The notes beneath the pieces are model-generated. The model was not told where the DNA came from, made no database searches, and saw only the letters and a program-made list of their open reading frames with translations. Shown here piece after piece: positions 1 through 11,224 of a DNA stretch of 64,000 bases. Numbering within the stretch: the stretch's first letter is position 1; each line of letters opens with the position of its first letter. The translations under genes were made by a program, and so were the position numbers. Source of the stretch: Apricaphanius iberus (lineage: Eukaryota > Chordata > Actinopteri > Cyprinodontiformes > Aphaniidae). The stretch is from contig JAPXFQ010000499.1 of NCBI GenBank assembly GCA_028564705.1, positions 186,001 through 250,000 of the forward strand, given 5' to 3'.

Positions 1-300
1 TCTGGCCACCTGGTGGTGCGGTCGATCATGGTCAGCAGGTGGGTGAAACCCTGCGATGGAGGCCGAGGGCCCACCAGGTCTACATAGACATGATTGAACC
101 GGCGACTGGGAATAAGGAATGGTTCCAATGGTGCTTTAGAATGCTGGTGAACCTTGGCACGCTGGCAGGGGGCAGATGCTGCGGCCCACTCCCTCACAGC
201 CTTCCGCGTTCCAGGCCGGACAAACTTAGAACTGACTAGCTTAACTGAGTCCTGAACACCTGGATGGGAGAGGGAATGCAATGCATCAAAAATGCGGCGG
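1..300 (-). pseudogene. gypsy integrase, N-terminal zinc region and start of catalytic core
   Basis: A minus-strand frame is open from about position 300 to the window edge. It shows the His part of the HHCC finger (HSLSHPG), then WAAASAPCQRAK, where the family normally has C-x2-C. Here the first Cys is lost. The core then begins with VYVDLVGP, which carries the first catalytic Asp, followed by THLLTMIDRTTRWP. The frame is offset from the RNase H ORF just upstream, so a frameshift near 286-330 separates them. The rest of the integrase lies outside the window. Confidence 0.8.
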
Positions 301-771
301 CGCCACAAAGCAGGAACCAGAGGGCAAGGAAAACCACCTGAGGAGGGAAGGACCACCATCCTGCACCTGCCACTCCTCCGTCTTAAGGCCAGTCGGCTCA
401 GACTGCAGCCTGAGGATGTCTGCGTCATCGTGCTGATCTGCAGCCATAGCAGAGAAATCAATGCCCACATAAACTGTTGAAACCAGGGCACGGGACAGGC
501 AGTCAGAGACCAAGTTGGATTTGCCAGCCACATGCTGAATGTCTGTTGTAAATTCGGAAATAGCAGCAAGGTGGTGCTCTCGCCGTGCAGACCAGTGGCC
601 AGAAAACTTTGACTGGGCAAATACCAAAGGCTTGTGGTCAACATAAACTGTGACGTTGTGGCCCTCCAGGAAAAAACAGAAATGGTGTGTAGCCAGGTAG
701 AGAGCCAGCAACTCCCTGTATTTATGCTCATTACGTGCAGCTGAAGAAGGCAAGCGGCTGCCAAACCCCAC
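286..771 (-). pseudogene. gypsy RNase H domain
   Basis: A 161-codon open frame carries the RNase HI signature of Ty3/gypsy polyproteins: NEHKYRELLALYLATHHF, then VTVYVDHKPLVFAQSK with the catalytic Asp region, then RREHHLAAISEF, QHVAGKSNLVSDCLSR. The C-terminal tail leads to the tether before integrase. The N-terminal Met is incidental, since this is an internal part of pol. It lies directly downstream of the RT remnant, as expected. Confidence 0.85.
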
Positions 772-859
772 CGATGTGCTGCTCTAACACTGCCCCCACC
801 CGCTATGTCAGAGGCGTCTAGTCAGAGCCACCTGCGCTGAAGGAGAGGGGTGAGCCAGT

Positions 860-1140
860 AGAGCCAGACATTGTAAAACCTGACAGACGTGTGACAAGTG
901 CTGCTCAGCAGAGCTGCTGTCCACCAGGATGTCGTCAAAATAAACAAACATGAAAGACAAATCGCGCAAGACTGAATCCATCAACCTCTGGAAAGTTTAA
1001 GTGCACCATATGTAACAGCAAAGACAAAGGACTGTTTGAGGGCCAAACGAAGCCTAAGCGCTCCATTTTGGCGAATTCCTCCTGAGCTTAGCGGGATCAA
1101 GGCGGGATCAAGACGGCGCGCCTACCCCGTGCTTAGTGTC
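860..1140 (-). pseudogene. gypsy reverse transcriptase, core deleted
   Basis: Short matching stretches occur in shifting minus-strand frames. RRLDPAKLR and EFAKMERLGF (about 1110-1050) come from the start of RT. SPLSLLLHMV follows, then an abrupt jump near 1000 to [13 protein letters not shown] and [12 protein letters not shown], the catalytic palm motif (F/YxDD) at about 925-960. The usual fingers and first palm Asp between them are missing, about 100 codons. Frameshifts are present on both sides of the junction. Confidence 0.75.
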
Positions 1141-1179
1141 AGTGGTGGAGAAGTTGGGAACTGTCAGCGAAGAAAACTC

Positions 1180-1565
1180 TTATAACAAGTGCTGAAAAAC
1201 ATCCCCTAAAACTAAAACCATCACATCGACAGACTGCCCAGTTCCACGTGTCAGAAAAGGCAGAGAGGAAAAACATTCAGCGTCAATCAGCCGCCTGTTA
1301 GCGATGTCCACTAGCAGTCCGTAAACACAGAGGAAATCGGCCCCTATGATGGGAACCAAACTGGTGGCTACGACAAAGTTCCACTGAAAGTCTTTACCGT
1401 GAAAGCAGACAGTCACCGACCTTTCGCCAAAAGTCCTGATGGGGGAGCAGCGGTCAGCGACAGTTCGCAGCCTTCAGCCAGCCTGTCGGAGCCAGCCTGG
1501 GGACCAGGCTCTTCTGCAAACCAGAGTCCACCAGAAAACATCTCCCTGACCGGGAGTTCGTGCCT
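1180..1565 (-). pseudogene. gypsy aspartic protease
   Basis: The active-site triplet appears as FLVDSG at 1520-1535, where the family has DTG or DSG. A frameshift follows, and the C-terminal half is open at 1180-1416 with PIIGADFLCVYGLLVD, the typical second half of gypsy proteases. It lies between the LTR/primer site and RT. No gag of normal length fits between primer site and protease (under 100 bases), so gag is also lost. Confidence 0.7.
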
Positions 1566-1630
1566 GTACAAATGGCAGCAGGGATCACCTGAGAGGAGCT
1601 GGCTTCACCTTCGGATATGTTCAAAAAAAA

Positions 1631-1639
1631 GGGTCACCA
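1631..1639 (-). promoter_or_regulatory. primer binding site, tRNA-Trp type
   Basis: On the minus strand TGGTGACCC sits one base downstream of the LTR end. It is complementary to the 3' end of tRNA-Trp (ending GGGTCACCA). The match stops after 9 bases because a run of T follows. Confidence 0.65.
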
Positions 1640-1640
1640 A

Positions 1641-1847
1641 TGTGGAGGAATGAAAGGACGACACAACTGCATTCAATCAGCTCGTTTAATCAACATCAAC
1701 TGAGCCACCAAACAACAGTAAGGGAGAGCAGTTGCAACATTCGCGCCACAACCAACTTGAACATGTTTTAATCAAAACATAAACATTTTTAAATACAAAC
1801 AACCCTGTTGTCTGGGTGTGAGTGGAGCCACCTGGTGGTCTGCCACA
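1641..1847 (-). repeat. 5' LTR of the gypsy element
   Basis: A 207-bp segment with 5-bp inverted ends TGTGG...CCACA, adjoining the primer site. The other LTR is outside the window, so this boundary rests on the end motif and the primer site rather than on LTR-LTR comparison. Confidence 0.7.
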
Positions 1848-2320
1848 ATACAATGTTATTAGAAGTACTTTACAGTTGTGACTTATAATATAGTGTATAT
1901 TACTAACTTATGTATTAGTTCCATACGTTTCATATTTAAAACATGATTTAGAAAAGTGTTTCTTCTGCCTGTATTTGTTATTTGTAACTATTTTTTTATC
2001 TGTTCTTGCTTTAATCTTTAAAATACCAGAATATTTTGTCTGTCTAGTGAGATCATTTTAACATATTAAATTAGATATTATGATCAGTTACTCACCAGCA
2101 TTTTTACAAAATGTTTTACCCTGGATAACTTTTTTTTTACATTCACTATTTTTTTATTCTACTCCACCCACCTTTGCAAACACATCATTGTTAGACACAC
2201 ATACATAAATCAAAAAATTAGTTAACCTATGGAACCGAGGGATTTTTTTACTTTGGGAGGAAGCTTGAAAATCCAGAGAAAACACTAATGCATCAAGCGA
2301 ACATTTTAACCCTGGAGCTT
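1848..2320. other. AT-rich sequence, nothing recognised
   Basis: No open frame, repeat unit or element terminus that I can identify. Confidence 0.5.
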
Positions 2321-2321
2321 C

Positions 2322-2990
2322 TTGCTGCAGGGCATTTGCGGCACCAACTGCACCAGCATTCCAAAAAAAAGTTTTAAGATAAAGAGCAGACTCTGTGCCA
2401 TTAAAGAGATAAATGTTTATCTCATTTTGATTAATTTAATTTGTTATTTTAGTTCATACCATCACTCATCGTTTCAACAAGCTTGGCCTGAAAATTGTTT
2501 GAGTAATTTAAATTCTCATTGTCTTCTGTGTTGGAGGTGTGAGAAAAGTAGGGGGACACATTTAAATTTCTGTATGAATGTAAACTGATACAAAGCTTAT
2601 GGGAATAAATAATTGTATTAATCAATAAAATTTTAAGGATAGAAGGGATACGGTCGACTCTTCTTAGTATTTTGGGTATAATACCAGAGGGAATAGGTCT
2701 ATCAACCCAGCAAACTTCATGGTGTAGATTGGCCCTCATAACAGGGTGTAGGATACTGCTCAGGCACTGGAAGTCAAAAAATGCTATTTCATTTGAGGAG
2801 TGGATAGGAGAAATGACTAAAATAGCCAGCTATTAAGAATGAATTTTTAGGCTGAATAATAAAACTGAGGTATTTATGAAAGTATCTGACTCATATATTA
2901 CAATTATTTAACATAGTGAGGATTGGCATCTCTTTTCAATTATTGTATAAAAATGTCCCTGTTTAATGTCTCCGTTTATGTAATCCTTTT
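2322..2990 (+). pseudogene. L1-type LINE ORF2 C-terminus and 3' tail
   Basis: The frame at 2322-2588 ends in CLLCWRCEKSRGTHLNFC, resembling the Cys/His motif near the C-terminus of L1 ORF2 (CxxCxxxxGTxxHxxxxC). A second frame resumes at about 2640 with LSTQQTSWCRLALITGCRIL and LLRHWKSKNAISFEEW, the usual L1 tail block, then EEWIGEMTKIASY. Stops and a frameshift separate them. Everything upstream (endonuclease, RT) is absent, as expected for a 5'-truncated insertion. Confidence 0.6.
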
Positions 2991-4181
2991 TATTTTATTT
3001 CTTTAGTTTTGGGGGGGCTATAGTTGGGAGCGGGGATTTGTTTTGAGTTTGAGATGTTCTATAAAACTGTGCTTTTGTTTGTATGGATGTTTTTTGTTAC
3101 AAGTCTGAAAAGCTATAAAATTAGTTCTACCATAAAATATGTGCCCACTTCTGAGCTCTACACAAATGTACAATAAAGTTTTCTGTGCAGTGCTCAATCT
3201 CACATCACTCTTGTTTCTATCCAAGAGAGTCCAACATCTGGAGCATGTTACCATAAAACTTTCTGCATAACAAAGTTTCAGGTTACATCTTGTGAATGTT
3301 ATGAATTTGGCAATAAATAAAACGAAAAAACAACAGAGCATTAATAAGTATCCAAAAATGTGGGGATTAGAAGAAGGATTGAAGACTTGTCTAGAATTAG
3401 AGAGGTAAAAGGGTTTAGCACTCTATGAAACACTGTCAGCAAAAGAAGCACAACATTTCTATTATCCAAATATTTAGCCTAGTATCAAATACCAAACCCG
3501 CATGGCTATGTCAGTTAGAAGTTTATGGAGATCAACAAACATGTTATTGTTAAGGCACAATGAATGAATGTATTCACAATCTTTTAACTTATTCCAGACT
3601 GTGGATGTTGAATATTTTAATGGGACCCAGAGTTGAGAGAGACAGTTCCTTCCCTGGGGATATGTTGATAAACAGCCATGGCAAATTGCTGCATGCAGCA
3701 TGACACAATGTGATGAATACAAATCTGGAAATATGTGTATCTTTTGTCCCATATGTATATGTTGGATCTTTTCTCTGGCAACTTTCAGTATTCCCTTGCA
3801 GTCATGCTGGAGTGGCATAACACTGAGAGAGATCTGGGTCACTCGTTTTTCCCTGTCCAACACTGAAAGGTGATGTTCTTATTCTACATGAACCTAAGAG
3901 CTTGTCTTTCACAGACAGAGCTAATTGTCTTTTTTTTAATAATTTGTTATTTCACATCATTTATAACTTTTCAAACTGTCATAATATTATTTAGAATTCA
4001 ATCGGTGTTGTGTTCTGATGTTCTGTTAGCTTCATCGTACGATATAGACATTTCAAAAGACACAATGGCTGCATATTAAGGTAATATTGTCGGCAAAGTG
4101 TCTGTTGGCAGCATGGCGAGGCGCAAATATTGCAGCATTCATGCCGGCAAACTTGATATTAATATTACCGCAAAGCTAGAC
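2991..4181. other. Unassigned sequence
   Basis: A minus-strand frame at 3474-3863 (129 codons) is open but shows no domain I recognise, and its composition is unremarkable. No terminal repeats or duplications were found. Confidence 0.4.
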
Positions 4182-4184
4182 TTA

Positions 4185-4774
4185 AGCCTAGTTTATGCTT
4201 CACCGTTTTGACGGAGAAGGATTGATGCAACGCCGTTATTAGTTAACGCAAGGGCTCTCTATTACGTACGTAGGAATGCACGGAGTAGAGGCCCAATTTT
4301 TAACCCTCTGTCTCCATAGAGCGTATGCATCTGATTGTTCAGTTTCAGTAACAGCCAGAGATCGCTTCAACAGAATGGGGCTCTATATTTGCTGTAATCA
4401 GTAGTTAATGCAGCGTTTGGCCGCTACATGCTTTATATTGAAAGCATGTAGTGGCTTTTGGCAATTTTGAACACAAGGAGGTGTAGGAAAATAACAATAA
4501 AGACTCCTGTGTTTGTTTCCATGTGTTTTAGAGTATTCTATGAGCTGGTCCATTGCTCCTTGAGTTAGAAATGCGTTCACAAGCCTAGAAAAACACTTAA
4601 ACGGCTTTGATAGTAGGCAAAGACACCATGAAAAGTTGGCACCCCCTGCTGTCCTGGTGGAGCAACGATTAAAAAAACAATAGAGAGCGGAGAGGACAAA
4701 ACGGACTAATATAAACAAAAAAATTAGTTAGCGTCTTAGTGCAAATCTGCGGTCGGAGAAGCATAAACTGGGCT
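4185..4774. mobile_element. PIF/Harbinger-type MITE
   Basis: Inverted ends of about 21 bp: AGCCTAGTTTATGCTTCACC at the left and the complement of AGCCCAGTTTATGCTTCTCC at the right (two mismatches in 20). Both ends are flanked by TTA (4182-4184 and 4775-4777), the 3-bp duplication of the Harbinger superfamily. The 590-bp interior has no transposase. The 106-codon minus frame at 4398-4718 resembles nothing I know. Confidence 0.8.
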
Positions 4775-4959
4775 TTACGAATGAAAATTCCGCCTTGGCG
4801 GAACAGAGGGTGATATCATGAGTGTGATATGAACTAAGGCCAGGCCAGCAACAGCATTTAAAATCCAAGTAAACAGAGTTCATTTAGCAATTGTAAACTG
4901 TATCAGCTGAAATGACAAACTGGAGTAATGGAATGTCCAGGAGCTCCTGGCCTTTAGAG

Positions 4960-5115
4960 CTGTAGACCAGATCGCAAGACAGTTTACAGGGAGTTAAGGT
5001 CAGCCGCGTTTTGGAGAAGCTCGCAAAAAGACTTGAGGACCAGGGCTACGATTGGGATAAAAAACAAGTTACTTCTAAGCTATTTTCTTTGTTTACCACA
5101 GACTCTTGTCTCAAG
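4960..5115 (+). pseudogene. possible Myb/SANT-like domain remnant
   Basis: A plus frame reads VLEKLAKRLEDQGYDWDKKQ and then VTSKLFSLF. This resembles the helix pattern of the trihelix/Myb-like DNA-binding protein that accompanies Harbinger transposases (LxxxGYxxxxxQCxxK). The key Cys and Lys are not conserved. It could be chance. Confidence 0.25.
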
Positions 5116-5344
5116 GTTGATACAAAACCCTGCACGTCGACAGCCTGGACACCAACCCAACTTTCCCCTTTATTCCGTCATTAGATAGTCTTTTGTGAAA
5201 AACACCTGCACATCCTTGCCACAGGTTGACCACTTATGAATGACCAAAAGGCTCACTGATGGCCTTTGTCTTCAAATTGTAGGTTCCGTTTAAGCAACAA
5301 TAATGATCATAAAAAATGGGGAGTAATTATTATTTTTTCCTTAA

Positions 5345-5520
5345 GGGATAGTTCTTCTTTCTCTTTCGGCTTTTCACTACAGGTGTTGGCCCAGCGTATC
5401 ATGTGTCTCCATTTAGTCTTATCCTCTGTATCGTCTGCCCTCACACCATCCATTTTCTCCATCCATTCCTACCAGCTTGCAGATGCTTCTTCACCTCTTT
5501 TCCACACTCTTCATTGCTTT
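5345..5520 (-). mobile_element. RTE LINE 3'-terminal fragment
   Basis: Read on the minus strand this ends in ATGATACGCTGGGCCAACAC followed by GCCGAAAGAGAAAGAAGAAC. This is a decayed version of the 3' end of fish RTE elements (ATGATCCGCTGTGGCGACCC then GCCGAAAGAAGAAGAAG, from memory of the family). It could be the tail of the RTE body at 7826-9260, or a separate insertion. Confidence 0.45.
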
Positions 5521-6394
5521 GTACTGTTGGGTCTTAAAGAAGGTTATTGTCTATCTGGCTATATGGGGAATATAAATGTAATAATTCATGAAATATTAAT
5601 TTTATTATTCCTGTAAGTTATTTATTATCGGGGCACCAACCGGGAATTAACCCAGTAAATATATGTATTTCTCAGAGTGGACTCTATTGTCAAATAACAG
5701 GATGCTATGATTACCAGATTAACTTGTCTGAAGGCTGAGCCCTTTAGCAATGAATCAAACGCACTCAATAAAAGAAGCAAGGAGATTTGATTAAGTTTAA
5801 CTTTAATAACTAAAATGGTCCACACAAAACTACTAGTGAATTCACTCTCGGCTAATTAGGTCCTCGCTAACAGCTTAGCTAAACGGCTAGGCTACATGCT
5901 ACATAAACAACACTTCAAAGATGGCGGGTCACTGGAAGTAAAAATGACCATGTCACCCGGGGAATTTTCTGAACGCACTAACGCCGTAACATACATGCGC
6001 ACGTGTACGCAGGGAAAGCACATGGACGAGCAAACCAGCCTGTAGGGGTTTTATGGGTCAGGGCAATTTACCATGTAGTCTCTTTGAAACAAAGAGACCG
6101 TGTGGTTCTTATCACAATTCTTTGGCAAACAAAGAACTATGAATTGAAACAAAGTGTAAGGCCAGTCTACGTCTTAACGCTTGTCTCTTGGAAATTCTCC
6201 GTTTTGTGGATTAACACAGAGATCATAGCAAATCAAACACAATCACACACTGCTTGCTTACCAATAAAAGAAATGCAGTAACTTCAACACAACACTAATT
6301 AACTAAATGTCCAAAGAAGTATGCATGCATAGAAATATTCTAGATTTTGATCCAAAACCCAGATTTTAACAAAAAAAACATTAGTTTTAGACGA
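5521..6394. other. Unassigned AT-rich sequence
   Basis: Short frames only (largest 92 codons at 6003-6281, no recognisable domain). No element ends identified. Confidence 0.4.
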
Positions 6395-7030
6395 TGTGAA
6401 CTATGGCAGATCGTAACGAGAGTGTGGCTTGGCTTTGTTTGTTAGATAAAGCTAGACAACGTTGACTTCGGGTGCATCAGCGCCCATTTAATAGATGCGT
6501 TCTGAGTTTGGGGAGTTTAACCATTTGCTCCAGGAGCTGCTTATGGATGAGGTTTGCTGTCAGTGCTACTTCAATCTTTCCCATGCCCAATTTTACGACC
6601 TCCTGGGCCGCATCGGAGCTCAAATCTCAGACGAGGACACCAACTACTGGTGCTCTGTTCCTCCTGAGGAACGCCTGACCTCAGGATAGTGTTATTTCAG
6701 ATTTTTGAAATCTGTTGAAAATGTTTTTACTGGACCCACGCGTCATTCAAGATACGTGTACGTGTATAAGTGACATCACTACAGTGAGACGCTTTGATTG
6801 GTTGATGCACTGCTTCAGGTCTGTCAAAAGTTCAGCTAGTTGAACTTCTGCGTTGCTTGCGTTTGCTACGTTGTCGCTTGCAATGCAAGTAAGACTTGAA
6901 AAGTTGACGGAGCCAACATAGCCAACGCAAACAACGCACCACAGAGACTCTGACGGACCTCTGACGCACTCAACCATAGACTTTACATGTAAACTTGCCG
7001 CAACAGACGCGGTGTGAACACAGCATAAGT
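6395..7030 (+). pseudogene. Harbinger transposase N-terminal remnant, copy 1
   Basis: Starts with MADRNE (about 6403) and continues in pieces to EFGEFNHLLQELLMDE, CYFNLSHAQFYDLLGRIGAQ and EDTNYWCSVPPEERL. This is the start of the HARBI1-like nuclease (LxxDExxFxxYFRMSxxxFxxLL then PPxERL). The sequence jumps straight to the 3' end after that, so no catalytic DDE domain remains. The right end reads TGTGAACACAGCAT. A sister copy at 55346-61142 shares the same deletion structure, so this is a non-autonomous family. Confidence 0.7.
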
Positions 7031-7825
7031 TTTGCACTTTGATAAAAAGTGTGTGAATATATATGACCAATATTTACTTTTTGTATATATTTTTTCGTTT
7101 TCTGCTTATCATATTATCTTATAAGGTCAAGCTCAGCTACCAAATGTTCTAAAATAGTGTATATGGCGTTTTTTTATTGGTCATTCAGTAATAAAAAAGA
7201 TCAGATATTACAGAAGTAACTGCGTTGTAGAACATTAAAACAACACCAGTTACGTTACTGAGTAACACATTTCTTTTACAGTGTAGTAACTGAGTTACTA
7301 ACTCAATTACCCTTTAAGTAATTTGTAACTATAACTAATTACTTTTTTAATGTAAGATGCCCAACAAGGGTGATGGTGGATTTCAGGAAAGGTAAATCCT
7401 TTGCGAAGCAGTGAAAAACCCGACAGACAAAAGAGGGTAAAAGGTTAATCCACTCACTTGGATGGGGGAAGAGAAAAAGGGAATGAATGGTGGCCAACCA
7501 GCTCGAATGAGATTGGGCTAGCAATAAACGGGTGTTAACAGATACTTAGCTACCATTGCGTGCATCTGGGAGGTCAGGGGTTCTCTCTTTGCTCACGTCT
7601 GAGGCTGTCACACTGAAAGCGCGCATTAAGGAGATCGGGCAGTTTCTACCCTTACACCACGATTTGAAGGGCCGAACCAGACAGAGGTTGGAGAGTTTCT
7701 CCTCTTAAAGCATGACTTGGGAGCCGAACCAGAGAGAGATGGAGAGTTTCCACTTCCACTCCCTGTAACTTCACCGCTCCACTTATGTCATTCTCATTTA
7801 CACACATGAATTATGTCTTGTTGTG
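7031..7825. other. Unassigned, with GTAACT-rich stretch
   Basis: Positions 7200-7345 are dense in GTTACT/AGTAAC words in both orientations, like the ends of some fish hAT elements, but I cannot define boundaries. At 7655-7760 a block containing GCCGAACCAGA occurs twice about 50 bp apart. Confidence 0.35.
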
Positions 7826-9260
7826 ACCTTCTACTCTTCCCTCCAATATGTCATATTCCCTGGATGCCTCTCTTTTAAAAGTGAATATCTCCATCTTTCT
7901 AGCTTTTTTCTCCGCCTTCGCCCTGCACTCACTGCAGATCACAATGTCATCTGCAAACATCGTAGTCCAAGGACACTCCTATCTAACATCATTCGTCAGC
8001 CTTCGTCCATCATTCGTCCTGCATTCGTCCATCATCAAAGCAAACAAAAGCAAACAAAAAGGGACTCAGAGCCGTTCCTTGATGGAGTCCTATCTCCACC
8101 TTGAACTCCTCTGTCACTTCTACAGCACACCTCACTGCTGTCTAACAAATCTCATACGTGTCATGCACCAATCTAATATATTTCACTGCCACTCCAGACT
8201 GCCTCATGTAAGACCGCAGGGTGCCAAGTTCCTCTCTTGTCACCCTGTCAATACAGCTCCCTCTGACCCTCTCTATACTTCGCCATCAGCATCCTTAAAG
8301 CAAAAATTGCATCTGTAGTACTCTTTCTTGGCATGAAACCGTACTACTGCTCACAAATGCTTACTTCTGTCCGAAGCCCAGCTTCCACAACTCTTTCCCA
8401 CAACTTCATTGTATGGCACATTAACTTTATTCCACTGTAGTTGCCAAAGTAATGTACATATCGCTTGTTCTTAAAAATCAGAACTACAACATATTTCCTC
8501 AATTCCACTGGTATCTTCTCAGTCTCGTTGAAGAACCTAGTCAAAAACTCTACTACCACCTCTCCTAGACAGTTTGATGCCTACACAGGAATGTTGTCAG
8601 GACCAACTGCCTTCCCTATCTTCATCCTCTTCAAAGCTTTCCTCACTTCATCCTTACTAATTTTAGCTACCTCCTGATTCACAACAGTCACTTTTTCCAC
8701 TCTACATTCTCTCCCATTGTCCTTATTCATCAGCTCTTCAGGGTACTCTTTCCATATTCTCATCACACTTCTGGCCACCAAGGGCCTGTTTTGACCCTTC
8801 CATGATAACTTCACAATTCGTTTGTCTGTTTTCACCACTTGGTCCTCTGCTCTGTATTTCTTCTCTTCACTGTCTTCACCATCAGTTTCATCATGTAGAC
8901 CACCATCCTATGCTGTCTAGCTACACTCTTGTCCACCCCTACTTTGCACTCACTAATCTTTTTCAGATCACAAAGTCTACATAAGATGTAGTCCCCTTTA
9001 GTGCTCCTACCTCCATTCTTTTAAGTTACTCTATGTCCCTGCCTCATTGGGAAGAATGTGTTTACAACAGCCATTTCCATTCTTGTTTGCAAAGTCCACC
9101 ACCGTCTGTCCTTCGTTCCCATCTTGGATACCAATCCGGCCCATCATTTCCTCGTGACCTCTGTTTCTTTCACCAACATGTCCGTTAAAGTATGCACCTA
9201 TGACCATCCTCTTAACTCTCGAGATGCATGAAATCATCCAGTTCACTACAACATTTTTGT
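7826..9260 (-). mobile_element. RTE-clade LINE, 5'-truncated and internally deleted
   Basis: The minus strand carries, in order: an endonuclease piece (9246-9031, AYFNGHVGERNRG where intact copies have DFNGHVG, so the metal-site Asp is Tyr), KSVARQHRMVV, then a deletion into the pre-RT segment (SVMRIWKEYPEELMN, VNQEVAKISKDEVRKAL). RT then begins with GKAVGPDNIPV (8581) and continues YSGIKLMCHTMKLWERVVEA, STTDAIFALRML, GLHQGTALSP and FADDIVICSE at about 7950. Many stops and frameshifts. The motif wording is that of fish RTE elements. Confidence 0.85.
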
Positions 9261-9279
9261 TTCTCTTCTAACATCCTAC

Positions 9280-10800
9280 CTGTGGGACATTGTGATAGGT
9301 GCCGATTCCATGGGTTTGCCACAACTATACATATACTACAACAATGGAAAGACCCCTCACCATGAGTCCGTGTCCTGAATTTGGGGATGACAAGGAGACA
9401 GCTTCCAGAGGAGCGTAGAGACGGCAAGGTTTCAATGGTAAAAGCATTTCTGAAAGATAAGAAGGCCCAAGACCATTAAGACACTGGAGAACCATTAAAA
9501 GAACCTTAAAATCGATCCTAAAACATACTGGCAGCCAATGAAGTGATTTTAAGACCAGTGTAATGTGCCCCCGCCTCCTGGTCTTCATCAGGACACGAGC
9601 TGCTGAATTCTGTAAAAGCTGTAAACTTGAGGTAGTCATTTTCGGATGACCAGAAAGCAGGGCATTACAATCATCAATTCTACTGGTGATGCAAGCGTGC
9701 ATTAGCGTCTCCGTACTGGCCCAAGAGAGAATTGGGCGGACTCTGGCAATGTTCTTTGGGTGATAAAAAAACTATTTAATAATATTTTTACTGTGTGGAA
9801 TAAAAGACAGCTCAGAGTCAAAAATCACGCCAATGTTCTTCACATGTAAAGGATTAAAAAACAATGATTGTAGTTTTGGTAAAAGTTTCCCTGAGCCTCA
9901 GGACCGATAACTAAAACTTCAGTTTTGTCCTGGTTGAGCTTGAGAAAGTTTTCTGGCATCCAGGATTTGATGTTTAATATGCAGTTCAAAAGTGTATCCA
10001 TTGGCCATGCTTAATCAGGAGACACAGAGAATTACAACTGCGTATCATCACCATAACTGTGAAAGTTAACTCCATGGCTTGTGATGACACAGCCAAGAGG
10101 GAGCATATAAATGTTAAAAAGCCCTGGGCCTAAACTTGAACCCTGGGGCACACCACATGTGATCTTCTGGACCTTATAGATGAACAGTTATCTAAAATTA
10201 CCATAAAAGTCCTGTCTGTGAGATCAATTTTTAACATTTATGAACAGCACCAGAGTGGACGACCTGTTTTAGTTAAGTTAAAAGAATAATTTGGTCTACT
10301 GTATCAAAGGCAGCGCTTAGATCCAGTAGAACCAACATTGTCACCTTCTTAGTATCAAAGTTTAGTCACACATTTAAATTATTTAAAACAGCCGTCTCGG
10401 TGCTGTGGCTCATCCTAAAAGCAGACTGAAATTTCTCTAGGACATTATGAGCATTAATAAAATAATTAAGTGGAATAAAAACAAGTTTTTCTAAAACTTT
10501 GCTTAAAAATGGTAAGTTAGATACTTGTCAATAATTGTTTAAATCATTAAAATCTAAATTGCTTTTGTTCAGCAGGGGCCTCACTACCGCCCCTTTAAAG
10601 GTGGCAGGAAAAAACCCGTCCGCAGGGAGCAATTCATAAAGTTTAAAATCTCGTCTTTAAAAGAACCGTAAAATTGCTTTAAAAACCGTGTGGGAATCGG
10701 ATCCAAAGCACTTGTGGTGGGCCTCACTGAGGAGAAAACTTTATCAAGGATCCCAGCATCCACCGGGACAAAACTGTTCAGTGTTTCTACTGGCGGCTAG
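9280..10800 (-). mobile_element. L2-type LINE, RT region, heavily decayed
   Basis: On the minus strand from 10790 downward: PTTSALDPIPTRFLKQF, VVRPLLNKSNLDFNDLNNY, EKFQSAFRMSHSTETA, VLLDLSAAFDTVD (first RT Asp), then a disrupted GVPQGS block and YGDDTQL in place of YADDTQL. It ends in the 125-codon open stretch 9702-9325 (SRIDDCNALLSGHP, QLLQNSAARVL, SLHWLPV), the standard C-terminus of L2/CR1 RTs. 5'-truncated in front of RT. Stops are frequent, so this is an old insertion. Confidence 0.85.
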
Positions 10801-11220
10801 GACCAATACACGCACTTTTTATTGGTTCTCATGGCCAACAACAGAAAGTCTGCCTCAGTGACAATCTGTTTGGTCCATGTCACAGACATGCCAAGGGCAG
10901 AACTTTTTAACCGAGAGTTCAAAGCCTCCTTCCCCCTGACAAGAGGCACCTGGCCCCGGGCAGTGAAGGAGTTAAATGGGGGGAAAAGGTTTAAAATAAA
11001 TACATTTAAAAAATGTAATATTGGGGAAAAAAAGGAAACAAAAAGAATATAAACATTTTTTAAAAATAAGTTAAAAGCGAAGCTCCAGGAAGACCGAGGA
11101 AGGAGGTAGGCCGGTCCAACTCCAGGGCTCCAGCACGGATGACCAGCCAGCACCAGTGGTATTGGATGAATCAGAACCAATGGCAACTCTGGGTGCATCC
11201 AGCCTGCCTGAAAGCCTCTG
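10801..11220. other. Unassigned segment before the minisatellite
   Basis: Contains overlapping short frames on both strands (76 and 133 codons) with no recognisable domain. Likely non-coding. Confidence 0.35.
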
Positions 11221-11224
11221 TCTA

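Larger units (their letters stand above)
1..1847 (-). mobile_element. Ty3/gypsy retrotransposon, CsRn1-like, internally deleted
   Basis: Read on the minus strand the order is LTR, primer site, protease, RT remnant, RNase H, integrase, which is the Ty3/gypsy order. The element runs off the window within the integrase. The 5' LTR starts TGTGG and ends CCACA. The primer site reads TGGTGACCC, matching the 3' end of tRNA-Trp, a trait of the CsRn1 group. Frames are broken between domains and about 100 codons of RT are missing, so this copy is dead. Clade assignment is inference from the primer site and motif style. The superfamily call is firm. Confidence 0.85.

Noticed and set aside
3474..3863. 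129-codon minus frame as a gene
   Set aside because: No recognisable domain, no splice or promoter context, and length within chance for AT-moderate DNA.
6472..6678. Frames overlapping the Harbinger remnant as separate proteins
   Set aside because: They are alternate-frame readings of the transposase remnant, which alone matches a family.
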